DNA of 60,155 nt, taken from Entophlyctis helioformis (lineage: Eukaryota > Chytridiomycota > Chytridiomycetes > Chytridiales > Chytriomycetaceae). Location: positions 1-60,155 of the forward strand of contig JAHLKH010000173.1 of assembly GCA_025526915.1 (NCBI GenBank). Direction: 5' to 3'. The notes below the pieces were generated by a model. That model was not told the origin of the DNA, ran no database searches, and saw nothing but the letters and a program-made list of their open reading frames with translations. How positions within the stretch are numbered: position 1 is the first letter of the stretch; each line of letters starts with the position of its first letter. Both the position numbers and the translations under genes were made by a program. Below, piece after piece: positions 35,513 through 46,080 of this stretch.

Positions 35513-36818
35513 ATGCCCCAGGGAGACTACATCGAAGAAGCCATCAAGAAGCACGGCCGCCGCCTCGACCATGAGGAGCGCAGGTACGCTGCTGCCGCCT
35601 GCGCTTGGCTCGCCTGGACCGCTTGGCACTGCGCCCCTGCCTGGCCACGGTGCATTCTTGGCCCGCTGACTAACTGACTCTCACCATGCAGCCGCAAGAA
35701 GGAGGCCCGTATGGCGCACAAGATGTCTGCGACGGCCCAGAAGCTGCACGGCTTCAAGGCAAAGCTGTACAACAAGAAGCGCCACTCGGAGAAGATTCAG
35801 ATGAAGAAGACGTACGTCTGCCTCTGCCATGTCTGTCGGCCATCGCAGCCCTGGCCGTCCTGCTCACGTCTTCGACGCCTTGGCTTTTTTTTCCAATTGC
35901 GGCGGATGAAACGCATCGCTTTGGCTTTTCGAACATGGATGCGACGGCTGGCTGGATGCGATGCAATGACCGGCTGCGGTGTGGTGGACATCGACGGTTG
36001 CAATGCCCAGCATCAAGATGCACGAGGAGCGCAACAACAAGCACAAGGCAAACGACAAGCCTGTGCAAGAGGGTGCCGTGCCCACTTACCTGCTTGACCG
36101 TGAGAACCAGACCAGAGCAAAGGTCCTGTCCAACATGATCAAGCAGAAGCGCAAGGAGAAGGCCGGCAAGTGGAACGTGCCGCTGCCCAAGGTCAAGGGC
36201 ATGGACGAGGCAGAGGTGTTCAAGGTTGTCAACTCGGGCAAGAGAAAGAGTGGGTGCCGGCCTTGCCTGTTGCTGCTGTGCACTGCCGTGCACTGCATCG
36301 CGACCTGCGTCTTTGCAATGTATCAGTGCGCGTCTCTGACATGCATGCACCCCCAATCCATCCTGCCCTAGACAAGTCGTGGAAGCGCATCGTCACAAAG
36401 GCAACGTTTGTCGGCGAGGGCTTCACCCGCAAGCCCCCCAAGTACGAGCGCTTCATCCGCCCCATGGCCCTCAGATACAAGAAGGCGCACGTTACCCACC
36501 CCGAGCTCGGTGCCACATTCTGCCTGCCCATTCTCGGTGTCAAGAAGAACCCCTCGTCGCCCACCTACACCCAGCTCGGTGTCATGACCAAGGGTACCAT
36601 TATCGAAGTCAACGTGTCAGAGCTTGGCATGGTCACACAGTCCGGCAAGGTCGTGTGGGGCAAGTACGCCCAGATCACAAACAACCCCGAGAACGATGGC
36701 GTAAGTTGGCCGCTCTGTCCGCTCTGTCCACGCTGGCTTCACCACCGACTCGAGCTGACTCTGTTGCCCGTGTGTCTCCTTGCTGCTCCAGTGCATCAAC
36801 GCTGTTCTTCTTGTCTGA
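35513..36818 (+). CDS. NSA2: Ribosome biogenesis protein NSA2
   Basis: Essential nucleolar factor of pre-60S particles required for 27S pre-rRNA processing. Exons 35513-35583, 35692-35811, 36011-36249, 36372-36700 and 36792-36818 give exactly 261 residues, the family length. Signatures seen: [63 protein letters not shown] and the eS8-like C-terminal domain ([40 protein letters not shown]) ending CINAVLLV. The last coding exon is 27 nt. The gene is convergent with the LRR gene, with 135 bp between stops. Confidence 0.97.
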
Positions 36819-36953
36819 GTTTCTGGAATCTCCTCGTACTTCTTCTTGTTTAATACAACGTCTTTGCTCTACCTAGTCTTATTGGTTGCCAGGTGTCTCC
36901 CAGCGAACTGGATTGAGAAATGAATGTTGTTAGAGTCCATCAGCCAGCATCCA

Positions 36954-39100
36954 TCAGCGAGGCATCTGGGTTCTGCGTGCTCTGGCGGGCATCGGCTGCA
37001 GGCCGCCATCTTTGCCGTCGTCGTTGAAGGCAGTGCTGCTACTGCTGCTACCGGCAAGGGCAAAGTCGTATTCAGACTGCGGAAGGGTCGATGGTGCCGA
37101 AGATGGCGTGGGCGACGGAGGACGCGTAGGCTCCATGACACCAGCAGGCATCTTGGTGGATCGGCGGATCGCAGGTTTGGGCTCGGCTTGACCTTGATCG
37201 GCAACATCTGCAGTTGGCACCGCTGCGGCAGGGCTGGTTGGCTCGGCGCTGATTGGTGCCTCGTACTGCTCGACCAAGGTGGGCGGCACAACGCCACTTG
37301 CAGCCACTGACGGATCAATCTCGACTAGGCCAGTGTGTGCAACGCCAGGCGCAGACTCGGGGACAGTTGCCAAGGCAGGGATCGGATCAACAGCATCCTC
37401 GAGATACTCCACGAGGCTGGACACTGGTCCGGCGCGGGCTGCTGCCAACGGGTCGTGCTCAACGACATTGGATACTGGTCCTACACGGATTGCTGCCAAT
37501 GGGTCGTGCTCAACAAGGTTGGAGGAGGCGGTAACGTGCGCAGACATGTACGTGGATGGAGGCGACTGGCTGATCGATGCAGCATCTTCGATGACCACCT
37601 CGTCGACAATGACTGCAACCTCCTGCTGGCTGCTTGCAATGGCAGGAATCTCGTGTTCTTGTTCGGCGATCGGCGTCGCAGGAGGAGTGGCTTCAACGGC
37701 AACTTCCGCAGGCTTGGTCTTGGGTTTCTTGGGCTCCTTGGGCTCCTTGGTGGGTTTGGGGAGCTTTGGCAATGTTGGGCGAGAAAACGGCTTGAGCGGG
37801 CTCTGCTTGTGCTTTTGGTATGCAAAGTAGAAGACGACGCCCAAAATGACAGCAGCAGCAGCAGCTACAGCGCCAATGATGGCTGACAGAGGCACCCCGT
37901 TGGAGCCTGAAGTGCATGAAGAGCATCGTAAGTAAACGGCCACGTGTGAAGACGCGCGGTTCGACTTACAGACAGAGGGCAACTGGCACTTGGACTTGAG
38001 GTTGTCGTTGGGAGCGCAAACAGACGTGAACTGGCCGTTGCAAGCCCTGATGTTGGGAAACCCGTCAGGCAGTGCGCCACTCAGATCGGGGTTGTTGTCA
38101 AACTGGCTGGATGCAGCAAAGCATGGCGGCGTGTGAGCGAGGTGGCGTCAAGAGTGCCAGGAAGCCAATGCCGCGACTTACAACTCGAGCGAGCTCAGCT
38201 TGCCAAACGAACCAGGGATGGATCCGGACAGCGAGTTACGGCCAATCTGCCTAGAAATGGCACAGGCAGAGTCAGAATGGCAAAGCGTCCATGAGCCACG
38301 CCTGCAGTGGCTTACAGGCGTGTCAAGTTGGTCAACGAGCCAATGGACGACGGGATCGATCCCGAAATTCTGTTTGCAGACAGTCGGATCTCCTGGAGCT
38401 TGCCGAGGCTGCCAATCCACTCTGGGATTGGCCCAGAGATGGCGTTGAAGCCCAGATCCCTGCCAGCGCCACAAGTGTCAGCATTTTGCAAGTGAACGCT
38501 CACGCCTGCGAGGAACATACAAGACTTCCAGGTTTGACAGCGAGCTGAACTCTTGCGGGATTGGGCCAGTCATGTTGTTGATATCAAGCTTGCTGCTCGC
38601 CCGCCCAGATCCAGCCGTCCATGGCCCCCAGTGGCAGCACAACCGTGGCAATGCACGCTCAAGTGTCAGCCGACCAACAACGAAAAGGAGGCGCAATGAG
38701 CGGATGTGGCTGAACGGCCGATGGGCTGGACCTACAGGATGCGCAGCTCGGACAGCTGGCTCAGGATGGACGGGACCGGGCCGTTGATGAAGCTGTTTGT
38801 GAGAGCGCTGCAGAGGTGCATGTTGCGTAAGACGGACGCAGGACGGACAGGCTGCATAGAGGGACGGCGATGGAGAGCCAGGTGCACCATGCCTTGAACG
38901 TGGCAGTTGGCAGCCGCAGCGAGCAGATTGCTGCTGCAGAGATGGAGACGGAGACGGAGACGGAGACGGAAGCAAGGAGCAGTCGGGGCTTACACTCGGG
39001 TGACTCTGCCGTTGATGCACGACAGACGCAGGTCGTTGCAGCAGTCTGTGGCGGCAAAGAAGGCCGGGAAGGCCTGGGCGGCGACTGAGCAATCCGCCAT
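36954..39100 (-). CDS. Leucine-rich repeat single-pass membrane protein
   Basis: Plant-RLK-like LRR surface protein without a kinase domain. Exons: 39100-38994, 38807-38736, 38592-38521, 38459-38316, 38250-38182, 38106-37970 and 37906-36954, giving 517 residues. N-cap: AFPAFFAATDCCNDLRLSC. LRRs: SFINGPVPSILSQLSELRIL, NMTGPIPQEFSSLSNLEVL, NAISGPIPEWIGSLGKLQEI, NRISGSIPSSIGSLTNLTRL and NSLSGSIPGSFGKLSSLE. A Cys-rich C-cap (CNGQFTSVCAPNDNLKSKC) follows, then one TM helix (SAIIGAVAAAAAVILGVVFY) and a 290-residue Pro/Lys-rich cytoplasmic tail with repeated VEHDPLAA units. Five consecutive introns are phase 2 and fall at LRR boundaries. The chosen ATG lacks a signal peptide, so the true first exon may lie further upstream, in 39101-39240. 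Confidence 0.82.
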
Positions 39101-39179
39101 TTTTGGGGTTTGTCGCCAAGGTCGCAAAGGTGACGAGCCCAAGATACGCTGTGGTGCCGTGTCTGGGCTGCGAGCTAAC

Positions 39180-39236
39180 AACAACGACGACGACAACTGT
39201 CACCACAACCACCACAACCACCACCACCACAGCCAG
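39180..39236. repeat. ACN-rich simple repeat in the LRR/CLPTM1 promoter
   Basis: AAC/GAC/ACC triplets fill most of the 140-bp spacer between the LRR and CLPTM1 start codons. Read on the minus strand they would encode a poly-valine run after an ATG at 39230; whether that is a signal peptide is unresolved. Confidence 0.6.
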
Positions 39237-39240
39237 ACAG

Positions 39241-42200
39241 ATGAACGCCCCGCCACCAGCACCGGCGCAGGCCGTAGCTGGCCAGCCGCCTGCTCAGCAG
39301 CAGCAGCAGCAGCAGGGCATGTTTTCGGGCTTCTTTGGCACGGCCATGCGCATGCTGTTCATATACTACCTGGTCTCCTACATCAGCTCGCCCAAGCAGT
39401 CGGGCACGCCGCCTGCCGCCCCCTCGCCTCTCGACCCGTCTGCCGCCCCTGCTGTTGGTGCCGACGGCCAAGTGTCCGACGTTCAGAATCACCAGAATCT
39501 GGCGCAGGACTCGCTGCTGCTCGACCCTGCGGGCAACTACATCGACAACAGCTTCAAGATCCATATGGCCAGGGAGAGAAAGGTTGCTGCGTTCAAGGCC
39601 AAGTGGAAGCTGGGCCGCAAGATGGTGAGCCGTCTGCGTCCAGCCGCCTCGCTTGCCCTGCGTCTGCCTCGGACGCCAAGCCAGCCGTCCTGCGGCCGAA
39701 TTCAGCCACAGGATCTGCGTGGTTCTGCACCGAGCCATCGCTGACTAACGGCCATGCTATCGTGCAGGATCTCCATGTCTATGTCTCCGACAATGATCGC
39801 CCGTCCTCGTCCGACAGCCTCCTGTGGCAGGAGAAGCTGATCAGCTTTGGTGACTGGAACGATGTCCGCGAGCGCGAACTCGACATTCCTTGCACGCCCG
39901 TGAGTTCCTCTGGCAGTGTGCAGGCGCTGGAGCGATCGGGCCTTGGACTGACACCACGCCCACGTTCGCTGTGCAGGCCCTTCAAAACAACGGATCTCTG
40001 TTTGCGCACATCTTCCTCGCACCCTCCGGATCCACGACAAACATCAACTCTCCCGCATTCAACCTCGACGACACCCTGTACATCCGCAAACCGCTCACTC
40101 GCTTTCTTCCCAAGAAGAAGGTCGTCAAGCGAAAGAAGCTTGTTTCCAGCGACGCGTCCAAGAACCCAGACCATGCTGACGATGACGACGACGAAGACGA
40201 CGAAGATGAGGTGGCTGCTGCGAATGCGGCCGCAACCGATAACAGCCAGCAGCTCGGTCTGGGATCGCTTCTTCCATTGCGCAAGCCGCGTCCCATCATC
40301 TCGTACTGGTGGCCCAATGTCACCCTTAACATCATCGCGTCCGACAATGATGTGCCCGTTGCCAGCCCGGCCATCCTGTTCAAGCGTATGTCATGCTCGC
40401 CAGCTCCGCTTTGCACTGGTGAACATGGGAGCATGATTGGTGGGCTCTTTGACTGACTGGCTCTTGGATAACTGCACTGGCACCATCTGCCCCTCCAGAC
40501 ATCAGGCTGTCGGACGATGGACTCCATTTCCTGCCCATCTTCTATGCCAATGACTTCTGGATGCTTTCTGACCAGCTTATGCCAATCAACGAAACCGTAA
40601 AGTCAGTAGTGCCATTGGAGCGCACTCAAGCCAAGCTCGTCGCATAAAAGTGCTAACGCACGTCTCCCGTCTCCTGCACAGGTCGCTCCATCTGAGCCTC
40701 AAGTTTGCACCCCTTGAGTTTTGGCGCTTCCAGCTATACACTCAGTTTGACGAATCGCTTCGTATGCAGCAGACCATGATGGGAGCCGACGAACGCGACA
40801 CCGACCAGCTTAAAGTGTGCACCTCCTTCTTGTCTGTGTATGCCTCTGTGCCTGTTGATCTACATTGCATTGTCTCACACCAAAGTACCCTGCATATGTG
40901 TCTTTACAGCGCATCTTCCTCGAAACCAATCCGATCCTGCTTACCATTACAGTGTTGGTCTCGGTGCTGCACAGCGCCTTTGACTTTCTTGCGTTCAAGA
41001 ATGGTACCTCTCTCTGCTCGACTGGCGATCTTGGTCGTACAGCTCTAGAGTGCATGCTAATACTACGTTGCCAGACATTGACTTTTGGAAGAACCGCAAG
41101 AACAACGAGGGCATCTCATTCCGCGCCATTATCCTCAATGTCGTCTTCCAGCTCATTATCTTCCTGTATCTCATGGACAATGACACGTCTTGGATGATTC
41201 TGATCTCCAATGGCATCGGTCTGCTCATCGAGATCTGGAAGATCAACAAGACTGTCATTGTCAAGGTGGGGTTGCGTTCAGGCTGCTGCCTCCTTGCGGC
41301 GCACGCAAGGGATCCCCGCTTCTCTTTTGTTTGCTGACAGCATGCACGTCTGCGAAACAGCGAAAGGCGCAGTTTCCCTTTTTTGAGTTCAAGGATCGCG
41401 TCAAGCCCACCAAGCTCGTCACCAAGACGCGCAAGTATGACGAGGTAAGCTTATCAAATGGGTGTTCACTTGGGACAGTTTTATAGTGCTCATTTTAACG
41501 CCGCGCACGCTCTCTTTCTCTCTCCAGCTCGCCTTCCGCTATCTCTCGTACGCGCTGTTCCCTCTGCTTTCAGGCTACACAGTCTATTCACTCGTGTATG
41601 AAGAGCACAAGAGCTGGTACTCGTTCATTGTCAGCACCCTGGTTGGCTTCGTGTACACGTTTGGTAATTGCGTCTTGTGTTATGCGATCCGCCGCCGCCA
41701 GCCTTTACACAACATGCTGATACGTGCCGTCTGTTGCTGTCGGCCAGGCTTCATCAGCATGACGCCGCAGCTGTTTATCAACTACAAGCTCAAGTCCGTT
41801 GCACACATGCCATGGAAGACGTTCATGTACAAGGCTCTCAACACGTTCATTGGTAAGGGGGGTTGGTCTGCATGGACCCGCGGCTTGTCTGTCCAGTACC
41901 TGACTCGCCTTTGTTGGTGCACGTGCAGATGACCTGTTTGCGTTCGTCATCAAGATGCCATGGCTTCACCGCATTGCCTGTCTCCGTGACGATATCATCT
42001 TTGTCATTTACCTGTACCAGCGCTGGGTCTACCCAGAGGACAAGCGCCGTCGTAACGAGTTTGTGCGTGTCTCTCTCAAAGCTTGCTTGGCAGGAATGGC
42101 TTTACATCCAACTGACGTTCTTTCCGCGTGTACACAGGGCCAAGTCGGAGAGGCAACCAACGATGACAATGACGACGACGATGAGGACTCGGACGGAAAT

Positions 42201-42434
42201 GGCAGTGGCGACGATGGCGGCAACGACGCCGATGGCCAGACCAAGACTACCAAGGTGATTGAAGACAAGAAAGATGGTGTTATTCCAAGCGTCACGGCCA
42301 CTGCTGCCGGCAAGGCCAAGGCCAAGGCTGCTGCATTGACGACCACGACGACCACGACGACCACGTCCACCACGTCCACCACGTCCACCTCTGCTCCAAG
42401 AGCCAAGAAGGATGGCTCAAAGAAGCGTGAATGA
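39241..42434 (+). CDS. CLPTM1: CLPTM1 family multipass membrane protein
   Basis: Cleft lip and palate transmembrane protein 1 homologue, an ER/Golgi multipass protein; animal members control receptor assembly and lipid scrambling. Twelve exons: 39241-39624, 39768-39899, 39977-40385, 40499-40601, 40682-40814, 40910-41003, 41075-41265, 41361-41444, 41528-41663, 41748-41852, 41929-42062 and 42138-42434, giving 733 residues. Seen: an N-terminal helix (FFGTAMRMLFIYYLVSYI), the luminal domain (LDPAGNYIDNSFKIH, RKPRPIISYWWPNVTLNI, SDDGLHFLPIFYANDFW), then the TM core with FLETNPILLTITVLVSVLHS, DFWKNRKNNEGISFRAIILN and PQLFINYKLKSVAHMPWKTF. The C-terminus is acidic, then Thr/Lys-rich (SAPRAKKDGSKKRE). 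Confidence 0.95.
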
Positions 42435-42593
42435 GGAACCTTCAATAGACACGGTCAAGTTCATTAACGCACGTCCAGCTGTCTGTCAGTCCGCCAGAGC
42501 CGTCTTTCTTGTCCCTCCTCTGCTTTTCGAGTGCGCAATACAAAATAGCGAACTGGCTCTGCCTATCCTTGGATATCAGCCACGTGCTCCCTC

Positions 42594-45500
42594 CTATTGC
42601 TGCGACTTTTCTCGGCGGACACTCTCAATGAGTGGAATGAGCGAACTCAATGGCGCCGCGATCAAAAAGAATGGATGCTGTGGCACCGCAGATATGCAGC
42701 CATGTCAGCCAGCCAATCATATCATGATGCAGCTCGTGCTGGAAGTGTGTTTGACTTGCCTGCAGCAGTTCTGTGCTCGACGCCCGCTTGTTGACGTCCA
42801 CCTCCAGAGCACGCTTCAAAAAGTCACGAATGGTCGCGCTGAGCTTCTCGGGTTTCTTGAGCTTTGGCGTGCCGATCGTGGCAATCAGATACAGCGCCTT
42901 GAGCGGCTCTTCATCAATGTACGGCGGCTGGCCCTCGATCATTTCGATCGCCATGATGCCCAGACTCCAAATGTCCACCTTGGTGCCGTACTCCTTTTGC
43001 GAAACGACCTCGGGTGCCATCCAGAAGGGCGTGCCAACCATCGTGGCGCGTCTTGAGCGGTCATTGGCCAGTTTGGCCGAATAGCCAAAGTCGGCTGTTG
43101 CGAGTTGAGTGGGAAGCGTGAGCGGCGCGTTCCAGCAGCACAGGCCACAAGAGATGGCAAGGACGCACAGATCTTGACATGACCTTTCAGGTCAAGCAGA
43201 ATGTTGTCAGATTTGATGTCTCGGTGGATAATGTTGAGCGTGTGCAAATGATGCAGTCCGCGCAGTGTCTGTCGTCCAGGTTCAGCATCCATCCATCCAT
43301 CCATCCATTCATCCGTCCATCTATCCATCCGTCCACAGTCATGCCAGCAACAGCCAACGCGCTTCACCTCAAGGCAGATGCTTGCAATCTGCGGCTCGGT
43401 AAACTTGTGCCGATCAATAACGTCCGTCAGCATGCCGCCCTCCATACACTCCATCAGCACCCACAGACTGTCGCGAACAAGGTAGCTGTCGATAAAGTTG
43501 ACAATGTTGGGGTGGTGGCTCTCGCGCATCACGAGAATCTCGTTGACAATGAGATCCTTGCGCGGTTGGCGAGGCAAGTCCATTTGCTTGATGGCCGCCA
43601 TCCCGCCAGTCACGTTGTTCTTGGCAAGGAACACAGACCCAGATGCGCTGCGTTGCCAGCATGGTTCGTGTCAGCCACGATCGTGCCGATCGCCCACCAA
43701 TGGGCTGGCCAGTTTGCAACCCACCCTTGGCCAATATTCTTGATCTTGGTGTACAGCTTGACTGGATCGTCTTTGGACACAAGTGACCCTGTATCGATTT
43801 GCATGGCAGCCATTGCCCATCAGTCACCTAGCAACCATTCGCATCTGCGTCCCTTGACGGTATTGGCACGGTTGCACTCACGCAGCATGTCCATCAACTG
43901 CGCATCATTGAGTCCAGACAGCCGGCGCTGCGCAAGATCTTTTTTAGGCGTGCTGCTGCCGTCCTTGAGATTCTCTTTACTGCCCGTGTCTTTCTTGAGA
44001 TTGTCTTTGCTGCCATTGGCGCTTGGCGCTGCATCCTTGAGGTTCTCGCGGCTAGACTCTTTAGCGTGCTTGGCGCTGGACGCTTCCTTGCTATGCTTGG
44101 GTTTGTCCACCACTGGCTGCGTTTGTGTTGATGCTGGAGGTGCTGGCGGCTGGACTGGTGCTGCAGGGGCGAGTGACGGGGATGCTGCTGGGAGCGTGCC
44201 AGAAGTGGCAGACAAAGCGCCACTGTCACCTGTTTGGCACGGTGCGCGTCATTGCCATGCAAGCCAATGGTCAAACGTTAGTGGCGCACTCGCTGCAGCC
44301 TTTCCTGTTTGCCTAATTCCGTCTGACCTGGATCGATGGTGTGTGGTGGCCGCGGAACAATGACCGGCCGAGGCGGCGGGGGAGGCACAACATGGCCGGG
44401 CTTCTTCTGCTGGTGCATCAATCAGCCGTGGTCGCATTAAAGCGCAAAGATCGTCATTAGATGGCTTACAATCGTTGACGCTGAACCTGACGCGTTGAGG
44501 TTGGGGCTTTGTCCTCCGGCTGCGACAGCCTGTGCACCAGGCTTGGGTCCATTCGTTTGCAGCAGTTGTGCGCTTGGTAGTGCAGACGCAGACCCTGATC
44601 CGGCCAGCGTGACTGTTGCAATAGATGACGACGATCCAAACGGGTCACTGGCGTCCTTCTTGTCTTGGATCAACGCGCCATAATCGGTTTGGTCGCTGGT
44701 GGTGGGCATCTTTGAAGGACTGGCGTCTTGTGCTGCTGCGGCTGCAGCTGGTGGACGCCCCGATGCTGGCGACGATGGCGCTGCTTGTGCAAGATACGAC
44801 GCCATATCCAGTGGCGCAGCCTTATCTATCCCAGTTGGCTGTTTCTGGTGATGCTGTTGGACTGGTGTTCCGGCTGCTGACTTTGAGCCGTCTTTGTCGA
44901 CCGCGAGACTTTGCGTGTAGAATCCCAGCACGTCAATGACAACTTGTGGATTCTCGGCCATTTCTTCCTTGGATATGTTTGAATGCTCAAGAAGCTGCAT
45001 CCATTCCTTTGGCAAGCCCTAGAAATTGGCAAGCGACTCTTGTAAGAAGCCATGGCCGGCATTGTTCGGGCCGGCCAGCCATGACAACAAGCGCGAGATC
45101 CAGTGTCTGCTTACCTGGAAGGCGCCCGTGTTTGGATCAAAGCCAACGTGCACATGGTGCGCAAAGTTGGTTGGGGTTGATATGCCCACTTGTGGAGAAC
45201 GCTGATGCAAATGCAGTTGCATCAATTCCGAGCATCGGCAGTGGCGCGGGCAGGAGTAGCATGAGTGACAAGAGCAATGACAACCAGGGCCTGCCAAGAG
45301 TCGCATACCGAATAGATCTCCTCCATCCAGGAATACAGCTCCGAGTCACTCTCGCATGAGACATAGTACGTCCTGTCTTTGGTGACGATTTCAAAGCAGA
45401 TGGATTTGAGATCCGAGCGCTGGACAGACTCGACTTCCTTGAGCAGAATGATGTGGAGTGCCTGGTATGTGTTCTGGCACCACCGAGGACACAAGAGTCG

Positions 45501-45937
45501 GTGTTAGCCATACGTCTCTGCGTTCCAAGCCGGCGTGCATCTGTGGCTGCGTATGGCTCCAGCATGCCGCCAAAGCCCGCAGACCCGAGTGCCAAGAGCA
45601 GTGTGGTGGCGCGTTTTGTTTGCGTCTCGGATCCAGGTGGCGTGGACATGCATGCCGCGCCGTGCATTGCTGCTCCTTTGGCAAACTGCACGAGAGCGCA
45701 CAGGTGCAGATCGAGCGGCACACGAAGAGCCGCAGTGCAGCCGCAGGCACGCACATGCGTGTGCGTGTGCGTGTGTGTGTGTATATGTACCTCGTTTCTA
45801 TGTACAGTGAGCATCTGGTCGCGCAGCTGGAGCCATCGTTTCGACCAAATAAACGAGCGAAGGCCGCCTTCTTTGACCATGACATGGCCGCGCTTTACGA
45901 CTGTTGCAGCTGACGGCTGCGGTACAAGAGACGCCAT
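42594..45937 (-). CDS. Cla4-type p21-activated kinase, copy 2 (PH-CRIB-kinase)
   Basis: Second PAK of the same architecture. Eleven exons: 45937-45791, 45473-45309, 45201-45115, 45018-44470, 44409-44328, 44229-43882, 43788-43725, 43647-43368, 43268-43169, 43094-42760 and 42677-42594, giving 746 residues. [46 protein letters not shown] and [13 protein letters not shown]; kinase: [28 protein letters not shown] and [12 protein letters not shown]. The linker is unrelated to copy 1 (Ala/Ser/Pro-rich, plus a Lys-rich stretch with repeated KDNLKK/KENLKD). The last intron (42678-42759) uses a GC donor (CAG|GCAAGT); splicing it restores [13 protein letters not shown], matching the end of copy 1. Exon 5 has a CAGCAG tandem acceptor. 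Confidence 0.93.
43285..43336. repeat. ATCC tetranucleotide repeat in a PAK copy 2 intron
   Basis: Imperfect ATCC/GTCC units inside the intron upstream of the exon encoding the HRDIKSDN loop. Confidence 0.8.
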
Positions 45938-46080
45938 GCTGGCTCCTGTGTGGCTGCTTCTAGCCATTGCGGGCATGCGGCATCGGCCATTGTAAGTGGT
46001 GCGTATGTGTCTGCAGCTGTGCCAACAACACAAACATTTCAAATGGCCGGGCAAATTTCGCCACTTCACATTCGATCACA

